A DNA stretch of 20,226 bases from Embleya sp040605455. GTDB lineage: Bacteria > Actinomycetota > Actinomycetes > Streptomycetales > Streptomycetaceae. A program made the translations under genes and the position numbers. How positions within the stretch are numbered: the stretch's first letter is position 1; every line of letters starts with the position of its first letter. The stretch is from NCBI RefSeq assembly GCF_040605455.1, contig NZ_JBEXCV010000156.1:1-20226 (forward strand), given 5' to 3'. Below, in pieces: positions 13,933-20,226 of this stretch. Under the pieces are notes generated by a model. It made no database searches. It had not been told where the DNA came from and was given only the letters and a program-made list of their open reading frames with translations.

Positions 13933-14873
13933 GCTCTGTCTCCCAGGACACGGAATTGGATCAGCCCGAGGACTCCGATCAGAACCGCCAGGGCGTAGGC
14001 GATGGCCGAGGCATAGCCGAAGTCGAAGTACATGAAGGCGTTCTGGTACAGGTACACACCGATGGTGAGCGTCGCGTTGTCCGGACCGCCCTGTGTCAGG
14101 ATGTAGGGCTCGTCGAAGATCTGCAGGGTGCCGATGGTGGAAAGCACCGTGGACAGCAGGATCGCCGGCCGCAGGCCGGGCAGTGTCACGTGGCGAAACG
14201 TCCCCCAGGCTCCCGCACCGTCGACTGCGGCGGCGTCGTAGAGCTCCGAGGGAATCGTCTGAAGTCTCGCCAGCAGGATGACGGCGTTGTATCCGGTGTA
14301 GTGCCAGGTGAGCACCAGACCGAGCGAGATCTTCGCCCAGAGCGGGTCGGTCAGCCAGGGCACCTCGCCGATCCCGACGAGCCCGAGAAGCCAGTTGACC
14401 AGACCGTACTTCTCATTGAGGAGCACGGAGAAGATGACTCCGTAGGCCACCAGGCCGGTGACCATCGGGAGGAAGAAGCCGAGGCGGAAGACCGAACGTG
14501 CCCGCAGAGTCGCAGAGTTGAAGGCGAGGGCGAGTCCCGTGGCCAGGGCGAGCATGAGAGGAACCTGGATCACCAGGATGACGCAGGTGTTCTCCAGCGC
14601 GGTCCAAAAGAGCGAATCACGCAGGAGCCGTCGGTAGTTGTCGGCTCCGACGAAGGTGTCGACGCCCCCGACGCTCTTGTGCAGGCTGAGGACGAAGGAC
14701 CAGCCGATGGGATAGAGCTTGAAGGCGGCGAAGAGGAGCACCGCAGGCATGACGAACCCGTACGGTGCGACGCGACGTGCGGTCAGCCGTGGAGACCGCG
14801 GGCTCTGCGTACGCCGCCGGGTCTGAGCCGGTTCCTGCGGGGGGCGCGGCTGTACGCCGACGGTGGTCGTCAC
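13929..14873 (-). CDS. Carbohydrate ABC transporter permease (MalF/UgpA type)
   Basis: A 314-residue membrane protein forming the second half of the CUT1 importer channel. A basic, Arg/Pro-rich cytoplasmic tail of about 35 residues precedes TM1 (APYGFVMPAVLLFAAFKLYP). The sequence continues with the typical first periplasmic loop (VGADNYRRLLRDSLFWTALENT) and five more membrane segments. The EAA loop is ELYDAAAVDGAGAWGTFRHV followed by TLPGLRPAI. GTG 14873 overlaps the binding-protein stop by 4 nt. The late signature DEPYILTQGGPDNATLT is characteristic of MalF-like subunits. It pairs with the MalG-type protein encoded next. Confidence 0.93.
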   Translation of the reverse strand: MTTTVGVQPRPPQEPAQTRRRTQSPRSPRLTARRVAPYGFVMPAVLLFAAFKLYPIGWSFVLSLHKSVGGVDTFVGADNYRRLLRDSLFWTALENTCVILVIQVPLMLALATGLALAFNSATLRARSVFRLGFFLPMVTGLVAYGVIFSVLLNEKYGLVNWLLGLVGIGEVPWLTDPLWAKISLGLVLTWHYTGYNAVILLARLQTIPSELYDAAAVDGAGAWGTFRHVTLPGLRPAILLSTVLSTIGTLQIFDEPYILTQGGPDNATLTIGVYLYQNAFMYFDFGYASAIAYALAVLIGVLGLIQFRVLGDRA

Positions 14874-16216
14874 AGGACCTTGCGTCCCGTCTGCTCTGCC
14901 AGCTGCTCGGCGGCCTTCTGCAGTGCCGAGGCAGGATCGGCTCCCTTGAGGAGGACCTTCGTCTGGGCGTCGGCGACGACCTTGAGCGCACGGGCGTAGT
15001 CGGCGCTGTAGTTGAAAGCGGGCGAGGGAGCCTTGAGAGCCTCCAGGAAGACCTCTCCCTTCTTCTGGCCGCTGAAGAACTGCGACGGTGTATGGAAGAC
15101 GAGGTCGTCATAGGCCGTCATCAGGGCGGGGGCGATGCCCTTCCCCTTGTAGATCTGGACCTGCGACTCCGGCCGGGTGAGAACGAACTCGACGAACTTC
15201 CAGGCCGCGGCCTGATGCTTGCTGCTTCCTGCGATGGCGAGGTGTGTGGAGTTCACCGTCGTGGCGTTCGTGCCTCCGCGGCTGACGGCAGGCGGTAGAC
15301 GTACGCCCCATTTTCCGGCCTCCGCAGGAACCGTCTCCTCGATGATGCCGCCGAACCAGGTCGGCCACGGCAGGACCGCCGCTGTGCCCTTCTTGATCGA
15401 GCTGATCAGGGCGTTCCACCCGCCGGAGAGGTCGCTCACCAGTCCCGCGTCATTGAGCTCCTTGATGATCGTCATGGCCTTCACGGCCGCGGGCGAGGCG
15501 AGAGTGATGTCGCCGCCGAGGTTGAAGTAGAAGGCCCCCTGCAGCTGGAGCAGCATCTGGAAGAAGTTCGCGGCGTCCGGCTGAGAGGCGGGCTTGTCGA
15601 TGCCGAGCAGGTACTTGCCGGTCTTCTGCTTGATCTTCTTTCCCGCTTCGAGCGCGTCGTCCCAGGTTTCCAGGGCGGCGGCGTCCACCCCCGACTCCTC
15701 GAAGACGTCGGCACGGTAGTAGAACCCGGCCGAGTTGGCCTCCCAGGGCAGGGCGCTGACCCGGTCGCCCTTGGGGGCCACCGTCTGCCACATGCCCTGC
15801 GCGAAGGAGTCCTTGTAGTTGGCGGCGCCGAGCTTGCCGAGGTCCGCGAGGCCGTCCGGGAACTTCTCGACGTACCCGGGAAGGTAGTCGACGCCGATGT
15901 GGAGCACATCGGCGAGACCCGCGCCGCCGGCCGCCATGGCCGTGGTGATCTTGTTCCAGATGGCCGGGTTGCCGATGTCCTGGACGTTTACCTTGATGTC
16001 CGGGTACCGCTTGTTGAAGTCGGGGACGAGGGCTTTGAGTTCTGCGGCCGGGCCCTGCCAGCTCCAGACCGTTATGTCACCCTTCTTACCATCCCCGGCG
16101 GACCCGGAACCGGCCCCGGCGGTGCCTGTGCCGGAGCACGCGGTGAGGCCGGCCAGGCCGGCACCTGCGGCGAGAGCCCCACCGATTCCGAGGACCTTGC
16201 GACGACTGACGTTCAT
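14870..16216 (-). CDS. Sugar-binding lipoprotein of the ABC importer
   Basis: A 448-residue extracellular solute-binding protein (family 1). The N-terminus has a twin-arginine motif (SRRKVLG, residues 4-10), a hydrophobic stretch and the lipobox LTAC with Cys27, so it is probably Tat-exported and lipid-anchored. The body has the family marks: DITVWSWQGPAAELKALVPD, FNKRYPDIKVNVQDIG, DVLHIGVDYLPGYVEKF, SALPWEANSAGFYYRADVFE, and a late GIAPALM. I chose ATG 16216 because the Tat signal begins there and it is preceded by AGGTGG at suitable spacing. It is the first gene of the operon, 198 bases from the divergent secreted-enzyme gene. It should capture the oligosaccharide made outside the cell. Confidence 0.93.
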   Translation of the reverse strand: MNVSRRKVLGIGGALAAGAGLAGLTACSGTGTAGAGSGSAGDGKKGDITVWSWQGPAAELKALVPDFNKRYPDIKVNVQDIGNPAIWNKITTAMAAGGAGLADVLHIGVDYLPGYVEKFPDGLADLGKLGAANYKDSFAQGMWQTVAPKGDRVSALPWEANSAGFYYRADVFEESGVDAAALETWDDALEAGKKIKQKTGKYLLGIDKPASQPDAANFFQMLLQLQGAFYFNLGGDITLASPAAVKAMTIIKELNDAGLVSDLSGGWNALISSIKKGTAAVLPWPTWFGGIIEETVPAEAGKWGVRLPPAVSRGGTNATTVNSTHLAIAGSSKHQAAAWKFVEFVLTRPESQVQIYKGKGIAPALMTAYDDLVFHTPSQFFSGQKKGEVFLEALKAPSPAFNYSADYARALKVVADAQTKVLLKGADPASALQKAAEQLAEQTGRKVL

Positions 16217-16265
16217 GACCGGACCACCTTTGTTCGCGAAATACACCCGCGCCTGACAGACCGGG

Positions 16266-16296
16266 AAGCTAGCAACCAGCCATCGCTCTTGCAAGA
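16266..16296 (-). promoter_or_regulatory. Promoter of the SBP operon with overlapping LacI operator
   Basis: On the minus strand TTGCAA (16294-16289) and TAGCTT (16271-16266) are separated by exactly 17 bp, a good -35/-10 pair. The -35 box lies inside the perfect 10-bp palindrome TCTTGCAAGA (16287-16296), so a protein bound there would block RNA polymerase. CTTGCAAG-type sites are known targets of MalR-like LacI proteins in actinomycetes. The binding protein is inferred to be the LacI regulator of this operon. Confidence 0.65.
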
Positions 16297-16336
16297 TTTC
16301 ATTGAAAATTTTCTGTCGCAACAGTCAATTGAAGTG

Positions 16337-16376
16337 CGCAAGAGTCTTGCGAGCGGCTGGAAACCGTGGCTAGTTT
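16337..16376 (+). promoter_or_regulatory. Promoter of the secreted-enzyme gene with overlapping LacI operator
   Basis: TTGCGA (16347-16352) and TAGTTT (16371-16376) are 18 bp apart and could serve as -35 and -10. The -35 box overlaps the end of CGCAAGAGTCTTGCG (16337-16351), a perfect palindrome around a central G. It shares the TCTTGC half-site with the palindrome of the divergent promoter 50 bp away, so one LacI-type repressor may hold both promoters. A third palindrome, GAAAATTTTC (16304-16313), lies between them in an AT-rich patch. Confidence 0.6.
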
Positions 16377-16414
16377 CGAGCTGCCCTCACTCATCGATCC
16401 AGCCTGGAGCCGCC

Positions 16415-18373
16415 ATGAGACCCTCCCGACCTGCGCGCCTTGCATTGACTGCCGCACTCGCGACGCTCGCGCCCCTCGCTCCCCTGCCCCTCAGCGACTC
16501 GGCTGCCACTGCGGCACCGCGACTCCTCACCGTGATAAATCCCGGCTTCGAACAGGACGCCACTGGCTGGAACTTCACCTCCGGCACTGGTGTCGCCACC
16601 AACCGCCCGCACGGCGGCGCAAAGCTGATCTACCTCGACGCGGGGGCGGGCAAGAAGGTCTCCCAGACGAAGACGGTGTCCGCCACGGGTTCCTATGACT
16701 TCTCGGCCTGGATCTCCGCGGGCGGAACGGGCGGGACGTTCGTCGTACGCGTCAACGGGAGCCCGGTCGGGGCGGTGGCCCTGCCCAGTCGCTCCGGCTA
16801 CGCACGGTACACAGTAAGCCGGGTGGCGCTCAGATCCGGTGACACGCTGGAGATCGCCTTCGAGTCCGGCGAGGGGTGGATCAACGCCGACGACGTCATG
16901 GTCTCGCCGGCAGCTCCCGCCGACCCGGTCGTCACCTCGTCCAACCCGAAGATCGTCGAGATCTTCGACTGGTCGAAGCACAAGGCGAACAGCTGGGTCC
17001 AGTTGAACGGCACCGAGGGCAGGCTCAACGTCGACGAGGGCAACCCCTCCGGCACCGACTCGGGTGTCTATGCCCCCTCGTACTGGGCCGGATACTCGCA
17101 CCGCAGCGGCTACTACTCACGCGACATGGTCCACCAGGTGGCCGGCGCCGCCGTCCTCGGACTGAACCGCGAGAACAAGACGATGCTGCGTTCCTTCGCC
17201 GCCTCCGCGACGGCCGAGCACAAGTACTTCCCCGTATGGGCGTTCAACTTCGACGCCAAGACCTACCTCTCGATCGACTACAAGAGCCCGACCAACTACG
17301 TCCGGGAGGTCCCCGCAGCGTTCGAACTGGTGGAGAAGGCCAACAAGGCATACCGCTGGAGCGGTGACTGCGCGTACATCGACGACGAGGCGTTCTGGAA
17401 CTTCTACCGGCACGCCACCGATGAATTCATCAACCTGCACGACGGCGCGAAGCCGAACAGCGTCGCCGAGGGCACGGGGAACGGCATCTTCGCCGGCTCG
17501 GCCAGCTACAACGAAGCCGACGACGAGCACCTCGCGGAGGCGGGCGACGCGATCAGCTCCCAGTACCAGGCCTACCTCGCCATGTCGGCACTCGCCACCG
17601 ACAAGGGAGACAAGGAGCTCGCCACCCGGTTCAGCCAGAAGGCCGCCGATCTGAAGTCGTACTTCAACTCGACCTGGAGCGGCAACGGTTCAGGCAGCCA
17701 GATGGTTCGGGGGTACACCGTCGACGGCCAGGCGCTCACCGGCTGGGGCAAGGAGAACAGCTGGTTCATGCCCATGAAGCAGATCATCGCTCCGGGCGCA
17801 CGCAACAGCGCCTATCTCGACTTCATCGACCAGCAGGCCGGCGGCAGCGGCGTCCCGGACAACATCGAGGCGATCACCTATCTGCCCGACACGTTCTTCG
17901 CCCATGAGCGGAACGACACCGCCTGGAAGTGGATGCAGCACGTCTACGACCGGCGGGACGAACAGCACCCCGTCAGCAAGCAGGGCACCAACGGCGATTA
18001 CCCCGAGGTGTCGTACACCCTGGTGAGCCAGACAGTGGAGGGCCTCATGGGCGTCGCCCCCAATGCTCCCAGTCATGCTCTGACCACGCAGTCCCGCCTG
18101 CCGACCGGCACTGACTGGGTTCAGATCAAGGACATGCGCATCGGCCGGAACACCTTCGCCCTACGCCATGACGGCGCCACGAAGTCGACGCTCACAAACA
18201 CCGCAGGTCCCGACAAGTACACCTGGGAAGCGCGGTTCCCTGGCGACCACGACACCATCGAGGTGAACGGCAAGTCGCACAAGGCCGACACGAAAGTGGT
18301 GAACGGTGTGACCTATGCCTACGTCACCGTGACCATCGCTCCCGGAGCGACTGCGACTGCCAAGGTCCGCTGA
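16415..18373 (+). CDS. Secreted probable six-hairpin glycosidase with N-terminal lectin-like domain
   Basis: A 652-residue exported protein. Residues 1-34 are a Sec signal peptide ending in SAATAA. Residues about 40-150 form a beta-sandwich like a carbohydrate-binding or discoidin-type module (VINPGFEQDATGWNFTSGTG, ending GWINADDVMVSPAAP). The large C-terminal part (about 165-620) is rich in paired helices and aromatic motifs such as YWAGYSHRSGYYSRDMVHQV, PVWAFNFDAKTYLSIDYKSP, KENSWFMPMKQII and NIEAITYLPDTFF, fitting an (alpha/alpha)6 six-hairpin glycosidase or lyase fold. I cannot assign a GH family or substrate. A short beta domain ends it. The start ATG 16415 has GGAG 6 bases before it. 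It diverges from the ABC/GH36 operon with shared operators, so it probably makes the oligosaccharide that the importer takes up. Confidence 0.85.
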   Translation: MRPSRPARLALTAALATLAPLAPLPLSDSAATAAPRLLTVINPGFEQDATGWNFTSGTGVATNRPHGGAKLIYLDAGAGKKVSQTKTVSATGSYDFSAWISAGGTGGTFVVRVNGSPVGAVALPSRSGYARYTVSRVALRSGDTLEIAFESGEGWINADDVMVSPAAPADPVVTSSNPKIVEIFDWSKHKANSWVQLNGTEGRLNVDEGNPSGTDSGVYAPSYWAGYSHRSGYYSRDMVHQVAGAAVLGLNRENKTMLRSFAASATAEHKYFPVWAFNFDAKTYLSIDYKSPTNYVREVPAAFELVEKANKAYRWSGDCAYIDDEAFWNFYRHATDEFINLHDGAKPNSVAEGTGNGIFAGSASYNEADDEHLAEAGDAISSQYQAYLAMSALATDKGDKELATRFSQKAADLKSYFNSTWSGNGSGSQMVRGYTVDGQALTGWGKENSWFMPMKQIIAPGARNSAYLDFIDQQAGGSGVPDNIEAITYLPDTFFAHERNDTAWKWMQHVYDRRDEQHPVSKQGTNGDYPEVSYTLVSQTVEGLMGVAPNAPSHALTTQSRLPTGTDWVQIKDMRIGRNTFALRHDGATKSTLTNTAGPDKYTWEARFPGDHDTIEVNGKSHKADTKVVNGVTYAYVTVTIAPGATATAKVR

Positions 18374-18377
18374 TGCC

Positions 18378-18631
18378 CTGCCAATCACGGTGACGACCGG
18401 CCTGGTGGTCGCCGGGTCCACCGCGAACCGGGCCGGCAGCGCCTCCCGACACACGGTGCAGTCGTCGAGGACCGCGTCGTACAACCGCGCCACCAACGCG
18501 TGAGGTGACATGGACGCGGGCGCGCTCGCGCCGGGTGAAGGTCAGGGTCGGGCGCCCCTCGGGCTCGGCCGGAGCGGCCGGGGTGGAGGTGCCGGTCGGG
18601 GCGGGGGTTCGGGGTGTGGGTTGTCGGTCAC
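18378..18631 (-). pseudogene. Small gene with two frameshifts and a lost C-terminus
   Basis: A very good start is present: GGAGG, 7 bases, then GTG 18631, opening MTDNPHPEPPP. In a run of C and G near 18590 the protein-like frame switches to APTGTSTPAAPAEPEGRPTL followed by TFTRRERARVHVTS, and near 18505 it switches again to PHALVARLYDAVLDDCTVC followed by REALPARFAVDPATTRPVV. Joined, these read as one continuous small hydrophilic protein with a C-x-x-C motif. The fragment ends abruptly about five bases after the stop of the secreted enzyme gene, so the C-terminus is probably missing. The family is unknown to me. Confidence 0.5.
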
Positions 18632-18739
18632 GGTTCGTCCTCCGGGTGTGAGCTGGGTGGGGTGCGGGATGGGGTGCGGTGCGGGACGGGGTGCAGGGTG
18701 AACGGCGGGGCGGGCGTGAGGCGTTCGCCCCGCCGTTCA

Positions 18740-18913
18740 TCAGGCGGGCTCAGGTGGTGGGACGGTGGTGTGGGCGTCGGGTGAGGAGACGACGTCGCCG
18801 GGGATGAGGAAGTGGTTGTCGGTGAACGCGGTCGTGGCGAACGGCGGGTCTGCTGTAGCGGTGCTGAGGCGCGATCCAGTCGAGAACGTGCCACCGGCTC
18901 CGTCCCAGGGACG
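18740..18913 (-). pseudogene. C-terminal fragment of an unknown protein
   Basis: The minus-strand frame reads GGTFSTGSRLSTATADPPFA, then TTAFTDNHFLIPGDVVSSPD and AHTTVPPPEPA before the stop at 18740. The composition is protein-like and clearly better than the Arg/Pro-rich alternatives. An in-frame stop closes it at 18914, so the rest of the gene is gone; the VOC gene on the other strand begins 45 bases further on. The stop codon is followed by TGATG, leading into a Pro-rich frame, so it may once have been coupled to the next small gene. No family recognised. Confidence 0.4.
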
Positions 18914-18957
18914 TCAGCGGCCACCACCGGCCGCACGAGGAAGAAGGAGAAACCGGC

Positions 18958-19350
18958 ATGGCGATTCAGCGGATGGACAACGTCGGGATCGTCGTCGAGG
19001 ACATGAATGCCGCCATCGCGTTCTTCGTGGAACTCGGTATGGAGCTGCAGGGCAGGGCGGAGGTCGAGGGCCTCATCGCCGACCAGTGCACCGGACTCGA
19101 CGGCGTCCGCTGTGACATCGCGATGGTCCGGACCCCGGACGGTCACAGCCGGCTCGAGCTGGCGAAGTACCGCAGCCCCGTGGTGATCAGCGCCGGGCCG
19201 CGCAACCGGCCGCACAACATTCCGGGCACGCACCGCGTCATGTTCGCCGTCGACGACATCGAGGACACCGTTGCCCGCCTGCGCCCTCACGGCGCCGAAC
19301 TCTGTTGTCGAGGTCGACGGCCTGGACCACGCCGCCGGGGTAAGTGGTGA
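18958..19350 (+). pseudogene. VOC/glyoxalase-family protein, C-terminally truncated
   Basis: The first 115 or so residues are a standard vicinal-oxygen-chelate protein: MAIQRMDNVGIVVEDMNAAI, then FFVELGMELQGRAEVEG, MVRTPDGHSRLELAKYRSP, and MFAVDDIEDTVARLRPHGAE. The family needs a last strand with a metal-binding Glu (about G-P-E-G-x-x-[IV]-x-L-x-E), some 25-30 residues further on. Here the frame changes character at about 19305, becoming Cys/Arg rich (LCCRGRRPGPRRRGKW), and stops at 19350. The ribosome site (AAGGAG, 8 bases before ATG 18958) is intact, so a defective protein may still be made. The foreign sequence after the junction belongs to a minus-strand gene. Confidence 0.75.
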
Positions 19351-19414
19351 AGGTGCGTGCGCCGTTGGCGTTGTACGCGAACAGCGGGCCCGTGCGGGTC
19401 TGTTGCGGTGCCAC
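19305..19414 (-). pseudogene. N-terminal fragment of an unknown protein at a recombination junction
   Basis: A frame from GTG 19414 reads VAPQQTRTGPLFAYNANGA, then RTFTTYPGGVVQAVDLDN, and meets the truncated VOC gene head-to-head at about 19305. The composition is protein-like, but the piece is only about 36 residues long and has no ribosome site. It could also be an internal part of a gene. I cannot name the family. Confidence 0.35.
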
Positions 19415-19431
19415 GGCCGTTTGAGGAGCTG

Positions 19432-19476
19432 CTCGTCCCGTGGGGCCGCGTTGTGGTGGCGGGCTCACGGGACGAG
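19432..19476 (-). terminator. Terminator hairpin of the SDR gene
   Basis: CTCGTCCCGTG (19432-19442) and CACGGGACGAG (19466-19476) are a perfect 11-bp inverted repeat with a 23-base loop, 18 bases downstream of the SDR stop codon. There is no T-tract, as usual in actinomycetes. The loop itself is GC rich and may fold further. Confidence 0.65.
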
Positions 19477-19494
19477 CCGGTGTGGGTTGGTCGG

Positions 19495-20226
19495 TCAGAC
19501 GGACTTGTGGAAGCCGGCGTCGACCGCGTAGTCCGATCCCGTGGTGCTCGCCGAACGGGGCGAGGCCAGGAGCAGGATCGCGTCGGCGACTTCCCGGGGG
19601 TCGATGAGGCGGCCGGTGACCTGGCCCATCATCTGCGGGGCGATGGTGTCCATGATGCTGTCACGGTCGGCGCCGGCCATGCCCGCGATGATGTCGGCCG
19701 CGCCGCCCTCCTCGGTCCACCACGCGGTCAGCACGGCGCCCGGGGAGACGGTGTTGACGCGGATGCCCTGGGGGCCGAACTCCTCCGACAGCGCCTTGGT
19801 CAGGTTGGAAAGGCCCGCCTTGGCGGCGCCGTACTCGATGTTGACCGGCGCCGGCTGGCGGGCCATGCCGGTGGAAACGTTGATGATGGAGCCGCCGCCG
19901 CGTTCGATCATCGCGGGAATCGCGGCGCGAATGGCCCGGACGGCCGAGAACAGGTTGAACTCGAAGATCGCCTGCCACTGGTCGTCGCTGCTGTCGAAGA
20001 AGCCGGTGCGCGGCATCGGGATGCCGGGCGGCGGGCCGCCGGCGTTGTTCACCAGGATGTCCAGACCGCCGAAGTGCTCGACCGCGCGCGCCACGACCCG
20101 GGCGGGGGCCTCGGGGTCCATCAGGTCGGCCGATACGTGCAGCAGATTCGGGCCCGCCGCCCCGTCCAGCTCCGGGGAGCTCTTGCGCGAGACCGCGACG
20201 ACGTTGGCGCCCTCGTCGAGCAGGGA
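19495..20226 (-). CDS. SDR-family oxidoreductase (5' end outside window)
   Basis: At least 244 codons of a short-chain dehydrogenase/reductase; the first part with the glycine-rich G-x-x-x-G-I-G coenzyme motif lies beyond the right edge. Visible are ANVVAVSRKS (end of the second beta-strand; the Arg suggests NADP(H) preference), LDILVNNAGG (the NNAG motif), INVSTGMA with the catalytic Ser, and YGAAKAGLSNLTKA, whose Tyr and Lys (codons at 19819-19833) form the Y-x-x-x-K active site. IRVNTVSPGAVLTAW follows the core, and SASTTGSDYAVDAGFHKSV is the usual end with the [ST]-G-x-x-x-x-V-D-G/A-G pattern. The catalytic set that can be seen is complete. Substrate unknown; the neighbours on this side are debris and give no hint. 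Confidence 0.92.
   Translation of the reverse strand, partial: SLLDEGANVVAVSRKSSPELDGAAGPNLLHVSADLMDPEAPARVVARAVEHFGGLDILVNNAGGPPPGIPMPRTGFFDSSDDQWQAIFEFNLFSAVRAIRAAIPAMIERGGGSIINVSTGMARQPAPVNIEYGAAKAGLSNLTKALSEEFGPQGIRVNTVSPGAVLTAWWTEEGGAADIIAGMAGADRDSIMDTIAPQMMGQVTGRLIDPREVADAILLLASPRSASTTGSDYAVDAGFHKSV

Noticed and set aside
18640..18700. G-rich stretch (GGGGTGCGG steps) as a regulatory G-quadruplex
   Set aside because: G-runs are present, but their spacing is irregular and similar runs are frequent in this GC-rich, Pro-coding-like sequence; no positional argument supports a role.

Overview
The window has the codon use of a high-GC actinomycete: third positions are almost always G or C, GTG and TTG starts are common, and many genes overlap by 4 nt. 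Secreted, lipoprotein and sugar-transport genes point to Streptomyces or a close relative. Broken insertion sequences and gene fragments in several places suggest an accessory region, possibly a chromosome arm or a large plasmid. The genus is inferred, not proven.

Layout. (1) 1-1100: the tail of an IS3-type element cuts off an FAD monooxygenase, leaving only its N-terminus; its TetR-type regulator and a palindromic operator candidate survive. (2) 1357-1960: an Imm32-like immunity gene stands next to a helicase-associated-domain fragment. (3) 2109-5910, minus strand: a compact operon reads secreted Trp-rich peptide, perfect 13-bp hairpin, lipoprotein, BcrA-like ABC ATPase, and two paralogous permeases. 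The last four genes overlap by 4 nt each. This is the best candidate for an undescribed system: a secreted peptide with its own export, sensing or immunity machine. (4) 6500-10140: a gene graveyard with two broken transposases, a membrane-anchor/TPR fusion that looks like an internal deletion, a possible IS21 scrap, short repeats, and one intact gene for an unknown two-TM membrane protein.

(5) 10237-18373: an intact sugar-utilisation locus. On the minus strand lie an ABC solute-binding lipoprotein, two permeases, a GH36-type alpha-galactosidase-like enzyme and a LacI-family regulator. Diverging from it is a secreted protein with an N-terminal lectin-like domain and a probable six-hairpin (alpha/alpha)6 catalytic domain. 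The shared 198-bp promoter region holds two TCTTGC-type palindromes, each overlapping the -35 box of one of the divergent promoters, so the LacI protein probably controls both directions. The model is that the secreted enzyme releases an oligosaccharide outside the cell, the ABC system imports it (its ATPase is not in the window and is probably a shared MsiK-type protein), and the GH36 enzyme cleaves it in the cytoplasm.

(6) 18378-20226: more decay. There is a small gene with two apparent frameshifts, C-terminal and N-terminal scraps, and a VOC/glyoxalase-like gene that has lost its C-terminus at an abrupt junction. An SDR-family oxidoreductase with a good terminator hairpin then runs off the right edge. 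No tRNA, rRNA or CRISPR array was seen.
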